From Kitasatospora acidiphila (lineage in GTDB: Bacteria > Actinomycetota > Actinomycetes > Streptomycetales > Streptomycetaceae): DNA of 64,000 bases. The stretch is taken from positions 7,318,501 to 7,382,500 of the forward strand of contig NZ_VIGB01000003.1 in assembly GCF_006636205.1 (NCBI RefSeq). Direction: 5' to 3'. The notes below the pieces were generated by a model. It did not search any database. It was given only the letters and a program-made list of their open reading frames with translations, and was not told where the DNA came from. The position numbers and the translations under genes are program-made. Below, piece after piece: positions 16,956-27,099 of the stretch (positions within the stretch are counted from its first letter, which is position 1; each line of letters starts with the position of its first letter).

Positions 16956-18055
16956 CTGGGCGTTTCGCCCCTGAGTGCATTGCTTGGTGATGATTCTCCG
17001 GCTGTGTGTCCGCTCCGCCCGCGGTGACCGTAGTGCACGAAGTGGCAGCAGGGTCGCCTGTCTACGAAGTGACGCCGGGAGTGCGTACTTTCTCCTGTCT
17101 CATCCCAAGGAGTAGACCTGAGCCGCATTCGTCCGCCCAACGTCGAATCCCCTGGGCAGACGGGAAGTTCAGCAGTACGCATACATCATGACGGCTCGTC
17201 GACCGTATCCGAGCGACCTATCCGATGCCCGCTGGGCCCTGATCGAACCCACCCTGACCGCCTGGCGCCAGGCCCGCACCGCACGCGCCCTCGCCTTCGG
17301 CCGCCCGCCCGAACACGACCTGCGCGACCTGCTGGACGCGATCCTCTACGTCGATCGGACCGGCATCCCCTGGCGCTACCTCCCACACGACTACCCACCC
17401 CACCAGACCGTGTACGCCTACTTCGCCCGCTGGCAGAAGGACGGCGTGTTCGCCCAGCTAAACGGCCTCCTACGGCGTCTCGTTCGCACGGCCGAGGGTC
17501 GCAACCCCGAGCCGACGGCCTGCATCGTGGACTCCCAGAGCGTCAAGACCTCCACCAACGTCCCCGCCACAACTCAGGGCATCGACGCCGCCAAAAAGAT
17601 CACCGGACGCAAGCGCAGCATCATCACCGACACAATCGGCCTGCTCCTTGCGGTGCTGGTCACCGCCGCGAGCGTCCAGGACGGCACCTCCGGCCGGCAA
17701 CTGCTGACCCAGGTCGCCTCCGACCATCCCACGCTCCGCAAGGCCTGGGCCGACATGGGCTACAAGAACGCCGTCGTCGAGCACGGCGCCACCCTTGGAA
17801 TCGACGTCGAGATCGTCCAACGCGACCCCGCCACCAGGGGATTCGTCGTCCAACCTCGCCGCTGGGTCGTCGAACGAACCCTGGGCTGGCTCATGAACCA
17901 CCGGCGCCTGGTCCGCGACTACGAAGCCCTCCCGGCCCGCTCCGAAGCCATGATTCACGTCGCGATGATCAACCTGATGACCCGCCGCCTCACCGGCGAA
18001 GCCACCCCCACCTGGCGCGGAACCTGACCTCCGAAATCAGGGGCGAAACGCCCAG
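16956..18055 (+). mobile_element. IS5-type insertion sequence, copy B (intact)
   Basis: A 1,100-bp element with the same perfect inverted ends as copy A, flanked by TAA at 16953-16955 and 18056-18058. Its transposase frame is intact. It interrupts sequence just left of the RHS fragment. With copy A in opposite orientation it brackets 13,349-16,955 like a composite transposon. Confidence 0.88.
17188..18027 (+). CDS. IS5-family DDE transposase (copy B)
   Basis: A 279-aa transposase starting at ATG 17188. The N-terminal domain (PSDLSDARWALIEPTL) is followed by DLLDAILYVDRTGIPWRYLP and the RNase H-like catalytic core, with the first Asp in CIVDSQSVKT, the second in the ADMGYKN block, and the Glu in RRWVVERTLGWLMNHRR. 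It ends 28 bp before the right inverted repeat. It cuts and pastes its own element and could mobilise the frameshifted copy A through the identical ends. Confidence 0.9.
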   Translation: MTARRPYPSDLSDARWALIEPTLTAWRQARTARALAFGRPPEHDLRDLLDAILYVDRTGIPWRYLPHDYPPHQTVYAYFARWQKDGVFAQLNGLLRRLVRTAEGRNPEPTACIVDSQSVKTSTNVPATTQGIDAAKKITGRKRSIITDTIGLLLAVLVTAASVQDGTSGRQLLTQVASDHPTLRKAWADMGYKNAVVEHGATLGIDVEIVQRDPATRGFVVQPRRWVVERTLGWLMNHRRLVRDYEALPARSEAMIHVAMINLMTRRLTGEATPTWRGT

Positions 18056-18069
18056 TAAGACCGTGTCCT

Positions 18070-20690
18070 ATGTGGTGTTGGCTCACCGCCTACCCTGGTG
18101 CCGATCGCACCGATGCGACGCCTCCACAGGGTGGCGTGCTGACAAGCACGTTCACGGATGCACGTGGGCGGGTCAGCGCGCTGTGGCAGTACCAGTCGTC
18201 GACGGTGACCGGGAACGCGAGCGACGCGGACGTCACCAGCTACCAATACACCCTCAGCGGTCAGCCGGCGGGGCGGACGGATGCGGCGGGCAACGCCTGG
18301 ACGTACACCTATGACCTGCTCGGGCGACAGACGAAGGCCAGTGACCCGGACACCGGGACCACGCAGACCTTCTACGACGCCAACTCCCGTGTCGACCACA
18401 CGATCGACGCCAAGGGCAACACCCTCGCCTACACCTACGACCTGCTGGGCCGCAAGACCGGCATGTACAACGGCAGCATCGCGCCCGCCAACGAGCTGGC
18501 GTCCTGGACATACGACACGCTCGACAAGGGGCAGTCGACCTCCTCCACCCGGTACGTGGGCGGAGCCGGCGGCCAGGCCTACACCAGCGCGATCACCGCG
18601 TACGACAACGCCTACCGCGCCCTGGGGACAAGCGTCACCATCCCTCCAGCGAAGGCGCGCTGACGGGCACGTACACCACCACCAACACGTACAACCCGGT
18701 GCTGGGAACGGTGAAGACCACCACCTACCCCACCCATCCCGGGATGCCGGCCGAGACGGTGGGCTACAACTACGGCTACACCGGCGTGCTGACCTCGGAC
18801 GGAGGCAACGACTACCTGGTCGACAAGGTCATCTACGACGCCTACGGCCGGCCGACCCGCACCACACTCGGGGCACCCGGTGCGGAGGTCGTCTCGACAC
18901 AGCAGTACGACGACGCCACCGGGCGGGTCCTCAACTCCTGGGTCGACCGGCAGACCGGAACCGTCTCCGCAGACCAGACCACCTACACCTACAACCCCTC
19001 CGGCCAGATCACCTCGGCCAGCGACAACCAGGACGCCACCACCACCGACAACCAGTGCTACACCTATGACTACCTGGGCCGCCTGACCAACGCCTGGACC
19101 GACACCCAGGGCACCGTCACCCGCCCCACCGGCACCTGGACCGACAGCTCAGGCGCCCAATTCGGCACAGGCACCTCGGTCTCCGTCCCCAACGTGGGCA
19201 CCTGCACCAACGCCAACGGCCCCGCCAAGCCCAGCAGCGGCGGCTTGAGTATCGGTGGTCCAGCGCCGTACTGGCAGACGTACGGCTACGACAGCACCGG
19301 CAACCGGACCACCCTGGTGCAGCACGACATCACCGGCAACAGCACCAACGACACCACCACCACCCAGACGTTCAATGCACCGAAGACGCTCAACACCCCG
19401 ACCAGCGCGCCGAACACGGGCGGCGGCCCGGGCGGTCCGCACGCGCTGCTGTCCACCAGCACCAAGTCGGCGTCCGGCACCACGGCGTCGAGTTACCAGT
19501 ACGACCCCTCGGGCAACACCACCGCCATCACCAGCACTTCGGGAACGACCACGCTGTCCTGGGACGGCGAGGACCACCTGGCCTCGGTGACCGCCACCAG
19601 CCAAGCCAGCGGCACCAGTTACCTGTACGACGCCGACGGAAACCAGCTGATCCGCCGCGACCCGGGCAAGACCACCCTCAACCTCGGCTCGGACGAGCTG
19701 ACCTTGAACAGCGACGGCTCACTCAGCGACGTGCGCTACTACCAGGCGCCGGGCGGCATGACGGTGACCCGCACCAGCACCGGCGGCAACGCCGGCACCC
19801 TGATGTACCAGGCGGCCGACCCGCACGGCACCAACAGCGTCCAGATCACCGCCGACACCACCCAGGCCGTCACCCGGCGCCGGATGGACCCGTTCGGCAA
19901 CCCCCGCGGCACCCAGCCGCAGGCCAGCGCCTGGGCAGGCGACAAGGGCTTCGTCGGCGGCACCCTCGACCCCGCCACCAGCCTGACCAACCTCGGCGCC
20001 CGCGAATACGACCCCGTCCACGGCCGCTTCCTCAACCCCGACCCCATCCTCGCTGCCGCAAGCCCGCAGCAGTGGAACGGCTACGCCTACAGCGGCAACG
20101 ACCCGGTCGACAGCAGCGACCCGACCGGCCTGTGCCCAGCCGACCTTTGCGGCATCGGCACCCCCATCGGCGGCACCGGCAGCAGCCCGGACAACCCGAC
20201 CCGCTACGTCACCACCCCAAGCGCCGGCACCGGAGACGGCAACAGCGACGTCGGCTACGGCGACAACTCGGTTGACAGCCAGACCATGTCCGACTTCGTC
20301 ACGTCCGCCCATAAATACCGCAATGGAGATAAAGGAGTCCGCTCGGGGACGAGCCACAAGGAATTTAGCCGCATAGCCAGAATGGTGAACCCCGACACCA
20401 CGCCGGGCTGGGCCGCCTTCCAGATGTGGAAATATGGGGCGACTGACGAAGAAATAAAATACTTCCTTGCCCATATGCCCGAGTTCCTGGATTGCAGCAG
20501 CAAGGGCGCAGACAATGTGCTTGGCGACATGTGCGACTCCCCATTTGGGCTGTCACCCGCCGGCACCTTCTCCGAAGCAGCCATGGGCCTCGCCGCCGCC
20601 GACCCAGAAGGCGACGGTGATGCTGCTGCAGCCGCTGGCAGGGCTGAGGAGGACGCCAGTGGCAAGCTCCGCCCAGTAGATGAGACTGGT
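18070..20690 (+). pseudogene. RHS-repeat protein fragment, 5'-truncated and frameshifted
   Basis: Reading starts a few bases after IS copy B, so the N-terminus is lost. The first frame carries YD repeats (TYTYDLLGRQTKASDPDTG and others) to about 18,646, where one base appears missing (atccctccagcgaa, expected a longer C run before SSEGAL). The repeats continue in the next frame from GTYTTTNTYNPV to the core ending AREYDPVHGRFLNPDPIL and DPTGLCP near 20,130. After that comes a unique tip (SAHKYRNGDKGVRSGTSHKE and on) that I do not recognise as a toxin family. The tip runs into integrase fragments at about 20,700. Confidence 0.8.
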
Positions 20691-20734
20691 GAGTCCTCAG
20701 CCGCCCGCGACCTGCGCGAATGCCTCTACGGGAC

Positions 20735-21110
20735 AAACAGCTTCATCGGCAGTACTCCCGTGCGGCCAGGTCGTCCGCCCAGCGTCCGCTCGATCCGGGT
20801 TCTGATCCTGCGCTTGGTGCGGGAGAACCCGGCGTGGGGGTACAGATCCATTATGGAGCGCTGGGTACAGACCTGCCGCCACGAACTCCTGGACCGGACC
20901 CTTATCTGGAACGAACGCCACCTGCGCCATGCCCTGCGCGAGTCCGAACACCACCACAACGCGCACCGGCCCCATCAGGCCATGAAACCAGGCAGCGCCC
21001 CTGCGTGCGGTCCCGAACCGATCACCGATCCCAGGCGAATCGCCAGCCTGGACATACGCCGCCACGACCGACTCGGCGGAGTGATCCACGAGTACCGTCA
21101 TGCCGCTTGA
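20735..21110 (+). pseudogene. chimeric integrase/transposase fragments fused in frame to the RHS remnant
   Basis: In the same frame as the RHS tip, the protein switches to RPGRPPSVRSIRVLILRLVR and NPAWGYRSI, the helix-turn-helix linker of rve-type integrases. It then jumps directly to RHELLDRTLIWNERHLRHAL and NAHRPHQAM, the C-terminal block of the same family. The DDE catalytic core between them is deleted. The open frame ends at 21110. It is a deletion scar and not a working enzyme. Confidence 0.7.
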
Positions 21111-21116
21111 CCCGGG

Positions 21117-21311
21117 AGGATGAGGGTTTCGGCAGGCGCAGAGTTCGCGCAGGTGATGGGCGTTGCACAGGGCATGGGAGGCGCCGGTGTAGGTCTTGTA
21201 GGGCTTCCAGCCGTCGTGGACCGCGGCGCCGGTGAACGCGGGCCAGGCCAGGAACCGGGCAGCTTCATCGTGTTCACGGATTGCGGTGATCAGGGAACGC
21301 ATGCGCGGCAC
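21117..21311 (-). pseudogene. IS66-type transposase fragment
   Basis: The minus strand reads GAAVHDGWKPYKTYTGASHA followed by LCNAHHLREL, matching the central VHDGW...HALCNAHLLREL block of IS66-family transposases. Upstream and downstream parts are missing and there are no terminal repeats. Confidence 0.65.
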
Positions 21312-21312
21312 G

Positions 21313-22223
21313 CTAACGGCCCGTCTGCCGGGGCGGCAGCTGCCAGTCGAACGGCCACAAGTCCGTCTGCCACGAGCCGGTCGCGGCCAGTGCCTCGGCG
21401 TTGGAGGGAGTGCGCAGCAGGCAGCGGTGGCGCAGCAGTTCGCGGCGCTCAGTGGCAGTCAGCAGTCCGCGGGGGAGACCACGGTCCCCGGGATCGTCGA
21501 TGTCGGCCTGGGCATCGGCGTTGACGCGCTCCTCCTTGCTTGTGCGGTAGTCGAGGCGGAAGTCGGTGCGCCACTGCGAGTTGGACCCCCAGCCGTGGGA
21601 GAGATCGACCGTGGGCCGGTGACGGCGCAGGAAGGTCCAGTAGAGCGGGGAACGGTCCGCCACGCCCCGCTCGGCGTGGTGCGCCCCGGCGCGGATCCGC
21701 ACACCCGCGCGACTGAACATCAGAGGACCCGACCACAGGCCCGGCCAGACGACCTCGGTGATCCGGATCGGCTCGTCCGGGTCCGCTGCCTCCTCGACCT
21801 CGACGATCTCGCGCAGGAACGGGTCGAAGACGCCGGTCTCCTCGAACGGCACCATGCCCAGGCGGCCGAGCAGTTCGAGGTAGTGCTCCAAGTCGAGCAT
21901 CGGCCACAGCTCGAGCAGATGAAGCTCATGAGCCCAGGCCGCAGTGGCCCCGGACTCGGGGGAGGCTGGAAGGCGAGAAGGAGGACATCGCTGACGCGGC
22001 TCAGCGCGTACAGCTCCCAGAGCAGATCCTGACGGGCATCAGCTGGACCGTCGAACGTCGGCCTGCAGAGGCGAGCGCCGGCACCGGCCAGCTCCGTCAG
22101 GTAGCCCGGCGCAGCCCGAGCGAGCCAAGGAGATACCACCTGCGTGTAGGCGTGGGCGCCGTCATAGTCCCTCAACGCTTCGAACAGCTCTCGCGCGTCC
22201 ACGACCTCCTGCTCCTGATCCAT
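21313..22223 (-). pseudogene. unidentified protein, frameshifted
   Basis: The N-terminal frame starts at ATG 22223 (MDQEQEVVDARELFEALRDY) and runs to LLLAFQPPP. The continuation ESGATAAWAHELHLLELWPM and LDLEHYLELLGRLGMVPFEE is in another frame through to the stop at 21313. One base is missing in the C/G run near 21,955-21,965. Joined, the product would be about 300 aa. I do not recognise the family. It is rich in Trp and charged residues with no signal peptide or membrane segment. Either a recent pseudogene or a consensus error. Confidence 0.55.
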
Positions 22224-22429
22224 GCGCGAAGCGTAGTCATGCCCGCTGCGGTCGACCGATCGATTTCTGTGAACTGCTTTTCCGTCAAAGTGTTGCCCCG
22301 GATGGGGAAGGTGTCGCGGATTGTGGATCACGCCTGCGGGGAATCGCTTCCCGAGTACCGCTGATGAGCGGATGGTGCGCGCTCCTACGGTCGTGAGTCG
22401 CGTAGGCACGAGGCATGGGGGAGGGCCGA

Positions 22430-23947
22430 GTGGCGGCCAAGAAGTCGGTGGCGCAGCAGTTGTTTGCGGCGTACCAGGCGAAGCAGAAGGCCAAGGCCGC
22501 TGAGCTGAAGCGGGAGCAGGCGGAGCAAGCGCGTCTGGCACGCAAGGCGGAGCAGGACAGGCAGCGACGCGAGCGCCAGACGGCGGACAAGCTGGCCAAG
22601 GAGCGTGAGCGGCTGCTCATCATCGGGGAGAAGGAACTCGCCCGGCAGCAGGCGGCGCAGGAGCGTGACGCTGCTCGCGTCGAGCGGGAACTCGCGAAGA
22701 GGCTGGCGGAGCGCGAACGGGCTGCGAAGCTCGAGGAGCGGGAGCGTGAGAAAGCGGAGCGGGAAGCAGTCCGGCAGCGGCAGGCAGCGGAGCTGGAGGA
22801 ACTGCGTGGATCGGCGGTGCGGCACACCGAGGAGGTCCGCTCGCGGGTCGAAGAATTGGAGTCGATCCTGCTGAACCGGCCCGGCGACGTCGGCGCCTAC
22901 CGCCGTCGAGCCGAGCGACGCCTGGCGGAGGCGGGTCCGGAGGCGTTCGCCGCGGCGGTCGAGGACCTGCTGGTCCGCTCCCCGCTACCCGAGGGGTGCC
23001 GTCCCTCGGTGCGAGCGGCCTACGCACCCGAGGCGAAGCAGCTGCTCCTGGAGGTCGACCTGCCGGGGCAGGGCATCATCCCGCAGGCGGCCGAGTTCCG
23101 GTTCGTGGCCCAGCGCAAGGAGGTCGTCGTTCAGCCGCGCAAGGAGGCTGAGGCCAAGGACCTCTACCGGCGGCTCCTTGCCCGACTGGCCCTGCACGCC
23201 ATCGAGGAGGGCTTCGCGGTCACCGCACCGGCCCTGGTCGACTCGGTCCTCTTCAACGGTCACGTGCAGACCAAGGACCGGGCGACGGGGCGTGCGATCC
23301 ACCCGTGCCTGGTCAGCGTCGTCGCGGAGCGCGACAGCTTCGCCGAGTTGGTGCTCGACGAGCGCGAGCTGGACCCGGCGCTGTGTCTGCGCCACCTGAA
23401 CGCGATCGTCTCCCAGCACCCTTATGACCTAGAGGCGGTCGCACCGGTGGCGGTCTTCGACCTGACGAAGTACCAGTTCATCGAAGAGGTTGATGTGGCG
23501 TCGACGCTCGACAGCCGCCCGGACCTGGTTCAGATGGACCCGTTCGCCTTCGAGCACCTGGTCCGTCAGCTCTTCGAGGCCAGGGGACTCGAAGCTTGGA
23601 CGACCCAGGCGAGTCGGGACGACGGCGTGGACGCGGTGGCGATCAACCGTGATCCGCTGACCGGAGGGCTGTGCGTCATCCAGGCCAAGCGGCTGAAGAC
23701 GACGGTTCCCGCCGATGCGGTGCGGGCGTTGTCCGGCGTCATGGAGGACAAGGCCGCGGCGAAAGGAATCCTGGTCAGCACGGCGTGGTTCGGCAAGGCA
23801 AGCGTCGACTTCGCGCACCGCAACGGTCGCATGCAGCTGATCGATGGCAGGGAACTCAAGTCGCTGCTCAAGGAGTACCTGGGGATCGACGCCCTTCTCG
23901 GTCTCCCCAAGGTCCCACCTGGCTGGAAGCCGCAAGACCTGCAGTGA
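22430..23947 (+). CDS. Mrr-like restriction endonuclease with N-terminal coiled coil
   Basis: 505 aa from GTG 22430, which follows gggggaggg at good spacing; ATG 22415 is the alternative. Residues 1-150 are a highly charged helical coiled coil rich in Arg, Glu and Ala. A middle region of unknown fold follows. The C-terminal ~130 residues form an Mrr_cat PD-(D/E)xK nuclease: FEHLVRQLFEARGLEAW, DDGVD near 397-401 (catalytic Asp), then VIQAKR near 417-421 (Q-x-K). Mrr-type nucleases cut modified or foreign DNA. The long coiled coil could drive oligomerisation. Position inside the mobile island fits defence cargo. Confidence 0.82.
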   Translation: MAAKKSVAQQLFAAYQAKQKAKAAELKREQAEQARLARKAEQDRQRRERQTADKLAKERERLLIIGEKELARQQAAQERDAARVERELAKRLAERERAAKLEEREREKAEREAVRQRQAAELEELRGSAVRHTEEVRSRVEELESILLNRPGDVGAYRRRAERRLAEAGPEAFAAAVEDLLVRSPLPEGCRPSVRAAYAPEAKQLLLEVDLPGQGIIPQAAEFRFVAQRKEVVVQPRKEAEAKDLYRRLLARLALHAIEEGFAVTAPALVDSVLFNGHVQTKDRATGRAIHPCLVSVVAERDSFAELVLDERELDPALCLRHLNAIVSQHPYDLEAVAPVAVFDLTKYQFIEEVDVASTLDSRPDLVQMDPFAFEHLVRQLFEARGLEAWTTQASRDDGVDAVAINRDPLTGGLCVIQAKRLKTTVPADAVRALSGVMEDKAAAKGILVSTAWFGKASVDFAHRNGRMQLIDGRELKSLLKEYLGIDALLGLPKVPPGWKPQDLQ

Positions 23948-24076
23948 GCTGCGGGCTGCCCGTACCGACGCTGACCTGAGCAACTGCCGACCCGCTCAAG
24001 TGAAATACGGGAGGAGCGCGCGAGGATCGGCCCCGTGGCTTTGGAAAAGGGCTGACGACGGTGCTGGTGCTCGGGC

Positions 24077-25318
24077 ATGCTCCGCGTGATGAACGGTGAA
24101 TCGGACGAGCAGTGGGCGTACGCGTCGGTCGGGACGCTGGAGGGACTGGTGCAGCGCGGGCGTGGCCTTGGCGCGTTGTCGGCGCCGGGCGATCCGGCGG
24201 CAGGCCAGCTGGTCTACGACTGTGTCCGGCGCGATTGCCGCTGGGACTCGCAGGTAGACGAGCGCCATCTCTACCTGGCGAGACTGATCCGGGACCTGGA
24301 GCTGCCGCTGGAGCCGGTCTTCGCCTTGCTGGCGGGTGACGAGGACGAATGCGAGCGGGCCACCAGGGTGCTGGAACTGCTCGCCTTGTCCGGGTCGGTG
24401 GAGGCCCGACAGGTCCTGAGGTCGTACATCCGTGAGGGCGAGCACTGGGTGGACGTGCTGGAGTCGGTGGCGGGGTGCTGGCCGGTCGAATGGTGGGACG
24501 ACCTGGCCGGTCTCGCCCGCTCGCGGCTTGTGGGGGACGAGCCCCTGCTGTGGCGCTCCGAACCGTGGGTGCGCTGGCAGCTCGGGCAGCGGAGCGCCGC
24601 GCCGCGTGCCGATCGTCCGGTCGTCGGCGCCGAGGCAGGACTGAGTGGTCGCCAACTGCTCCAAGTGCTCGGCGATCCCGGCGCGCCAGACGGTGCGAAG
24701 GTCGGCGCCCTGTGGGCGCTGACTGAGCGTCCGCCGGAGCCGGGGCTGATCCCCATGGTGCCGACGCTGCTCACAGCGGACGGTAGGCGGCCTCTGCCGT
24801 TGCTGTCACGCGCGGTCGACCGACTCGGTGCCCTTGCCGTGCCGGCCGCCCGTGAGTGGGCGACGGACCCGCGGCAATGGCTGTCCTGGACCGGGATGAT
24901 GGTGCTGGCTGAACACGGCGACACAGCAGACCTTCCTGTTCTCATCGAGGAGTTGAGCGCGCACTGGACGGTGCGCGACTGGTGCGGTCCCGACCGGCTG
25001 GCGGCCGGCCTTTCGCGCTTCGGGCCCCAAGCGGCCGAAGCCGCTCCACTACTGCGCCGCTTCTGGCTGCACACCCCGCACTCGTACGAGCGGCTGGCCT
25101 ACCTGAAGGCGTTGGCGGCCATCGACCCGGCGGGGATGGAGCATGCGTATTTCGAGTCCCTCTGGGACTGCGAGTCGGACGCCCGCCTGTTGGGCATTGC
25201 TTCAGCGCCCGACATGTTGCCGGTGTGGGAGCGGCTGGCTCAGCTGCGGGACGACCCGATGGAGGAGCCGGAGGTCAGGTCCGCGGCTGGGGAGCGGCTG
25301 GTAGCCCTCGACGGGTGA
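24077..25318 (+). CDS. unidentified protein, possibly HEAT-like repeats
   Basis: 413 aa from ATG 24077 (ATG 24089 also possible; neither has a strong ribosome site). The sequence is made of short amphipathic helices: ERATRVLELLALSGSVEARQ, ARSRLVGDEPLLWRSEPW, SRAVDRLGALAVPAAREWAT, GMMVLAEHGDTADLPVLIEE, APLLRRFWLHTPHSYERLAY. Spacing near 35-45 residues suggests an alpha-solenoid like HEAT repeats, which usually bind proteins or nucleic acid. There are no catalytic motifs, signal peptide or membrane spans. It lies 129 nt after the Mrr-type nuclease on the same strand, so the two may be co-expressed. Confidence 0.55.
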   Translation: MLRVMNGESDEQWAYASVGTLEGLVQRGRGLGALSAPGDPAAGQLVYDCVRRDCRWDSQVDERHLYLARLIRDLELPLEPVFALLAGDEDECERATRVLELLALSGSVEARQVLRSYIREGEHWVDVLESVAGCWPVEWWDDLAGLARSRLVGDEPLLWRSEPWVRWQLGQRSAAPRADRPVVGAEAGLSGRQLLQVLGDPGAPDGAKVGALWALTERPPEPGLIPMVPTLLTADGRRPLPLLSRAVDRLGALAVPAAREWATDPRQWLSWTGMMVLAEHGDTADLPVLIEELSAHWTVRDWCGPDRLAAGLSRFGPQAAEAAPLLRRFWLHTPHSYERLAYLKALAAIDPAGMEHAYFESLWDCESDARLLGIASAPDMLPVWERLAQLRDDPMEEPEVRSAAGERLVALDG

Positions 25319-25490
25319 CGCAAGATCAGCTCGGCGAATCAAATGGCGTGTTGGTTCCGTGGCCAGGCCGGGCAGATCGGCAAGTTGATGTTCATCCATT
25401 CGGGTTAATCATGCTGATTTCCTGTTTTCCTGACGCGTCGGCGGCTATCCCGACAACTGGGGGTAGGCGTGTGTGTAGGAGGTGTCGGCC

Positions 25491-26963
25491 ATGACAGCGA
25501 GAGCAACGACGCCGACCCCAACTACTCCACCTCATAACCCGGTTCACTCGCTGGGGGCGTGGGCTGACGCGTTCTCCCGGCCTCGCCCCGGGGTGGACCG
25601 TCCGGAGTCAGGTGGTCTGCGGTTCGCGTTCTACGGGCGGGTCTCGACCGAGGATCACCAGGATCCGGTCACGTCTCGGGCGTGGCAGCTCCTGCAAGCC
25701 CGGGTCCTGATAGCCGGTCACGGCCGGATCGTGGCCGAGTTCTTCGACGTCGGTCACAGCCGGACCCTCCCATGGGCTCGCCGGTCGGAGGCTGCGGCGC
25801 TTCTCGCCGCTGTGGCCGACCCGGACCGGGAGTTCGACGCGATCGTGGTCGGCTCCAGCGAACGGGCTTTCCACGGCAACCAGTTCACCGTCATGGCGCC
25901 GCTGTTCGAGCACTACAGCGTCGCGGTGTGGATCCCGGAGCTCGGCGGCGCAGCCGACCCGAGGATCGCCGGGCATGAGGAACTGATGGTCCTGCTCGGC
26001 ATCCTGGCCAAACGCGAGATCACCCGAACCCGCATACGAGTACGCACTGCCATGACTGTCCAGGCGTGGGAGCAGGGCCGCTATCTGGGTGGCCGACCGC
26101 CCTACGGCTACCGTCTGGTCGATGCCGGACCGCACCCGAACCGGGCATGGGCCCGGCGCGGCGTTCGCCTGCAGCGCCTCGACGTCGATCTGGATACTGC
26201 GCCGATCGCGCGGTGGATCTTCACCCAGCGCCTGGCCGGGCACAGCATCGCTCGGATCACCCGTGGGCTGAACGACGCGGCCATCCGGTGCCCGTCGGCA
26301 GCCGACCCCGATCGCAACGCGCACCGCCGCAGCGAAGGGTGGACGTTGACCACGGTCCGGGCGGTCCTGGCCAACCCGCGCTACACCGGGCGGCAGGTGT
26401 GGAACCGGCAGCGCACCGACCACGAGTTGCTCGACCCGGCCAACACCACGCTCGGCCACCGGGAGGTAATGCGTTGGAACACCCCGGACGAGTGGGTCAT
26501 CTCCACCGCCGCGGCGCACCCGGCGCTGGTCAGCGAGACCGACTTCGTCGCGGTCCAGGGTCTGCGGGTAGCCCGTGAGGGAGTTCCGGGCCGTGTGTAC
26601 CTGCTGGCCGGGCTGCTGCGCTGCGGCCAGTGCGGCCGGCTGATGGATTCGTGCTGGTCCCATGGCCGACCGGCCTACCGGTGCCGCCACGGCCGCTCCA
26701 GCGCCACCGGACCCCGAGCCGACGGCCGCGTCCGCAACCTGTACCTGCGTGAGGACCATGTCCTGCCCCACCTGCCGGCTCTCTGGATCAGGCTCACTCA
26801 CCCCGAGGACACGCCGGAGCGCCCACACAGGGAGCTGCTCCTGCCTACGAACGAGGAGATGACTGCGCGGCTGCGTGCCGCCGGTCTCACACTGACCTAC
26901 GACCCCGCAGGCAGGACCCTGACCGCGGACACCCCATCAAGAGAAAGGATTGCCATCGGCTGA
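25491..26963 (+). CDS. large serine recombinase (copy 2, intact)
   Basis: 490 aa from ATG 25491, with aggagg 7 nt upstream. Domains in order: resolvase catalytic domain with FAFYGRVSTEDHQDP (catalytic Ser in RVSTED) and the long helix ILAKREITRTRIRVR; recombinase domain with GRYLGGRPPYGYRL and NPRYTGRQVWNRQR; zinc ribbon LLAGLLRCGQCGRLMDSCW with paired Cys. The family integrates and excises elements at att sites. It ends 125 nt before the tRNA-Leu 3' end, the usual place for an integrase next to its attachment site. Highly similar to copy 1 apart from the N-terminal ~45 residues and the stretch before the C-terminal TLTYDP. Confidence 0.92.
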   Translation: MTARATTPTPTTPPHNPVHSLGAWADAFSRPRPGVDRPESGGLRFAFYGRVSTEDHQDPVTSRAWQLLQARVLIAGHGRIVAEFFDVGHSRTLPWARRSEAAALLAAVADPDREFDAIVVGSSERAFHGNQFTVMAPLFEHYSVAVWIPELGGAADPRIAGHEELMVLLGILAKREITRTRIRVRTAMTVQAWEQGRYLGGRPPYGYRLVDAGPHPNRAWARRGVRLQRLDVDLDTAPIARWIFTQRLAGHSIARITRGLNDAAIRCPSAADPDRNAHRRSEGWTLTTVRAVLANPRYTGRQVWNRQRTDHELLDPANTTLGHREVMRWNTPDEWVISTAAAHPALVSETDFVAVQGLRVAREGVPGRVYLLAGLLRCGQCGRLMDSCWSHGRPAYRCRHGRSSATGPRADGRVRNLYLREDHVLPHLPALWIRLTHPEDTPERPHRELLLPTNEEMTARLRAAGLTLTYDPAGRTLTADTPSRERIAIG

Positions 26964-27011
26964 CCGCCACCACCCGGCCCGCTTAGCGCGAAGCCAGCGA
27001 GAAACGACGAA

Positions 27012-27044
27012 CGCCCGCTCCTCGCCGAAGGCCAGGAACGGGCG
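27012..27044 (+). terminator. hairpin after recombinase copy 2
   Basis: Stem cgcccgctcc with ggaacgggcg (one mismatch) lies 48 nt after the recombinase stop. It is homologous in place and partly in sequence to the hairpin at 11736-11768. Confidence 0.5.
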
Positions 27045-27084
27045 CCGATGGACACTGCCCGCAGAGCGGGAACCGCATACCAGA

Positions 27085-27099
27085 TGTGTGTCCGAGGGG
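27085..27099. repeat. 15-bp att-like repeat (right copy, in tRNA-Leu 3' end)
   Basis: Identical to 11809-11823. It covers the tRNA discriminator and the acceptor 3' strand plus four bases outside. This is the likely core of the attachment site used by the recombinases. Confidence 0.6.
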
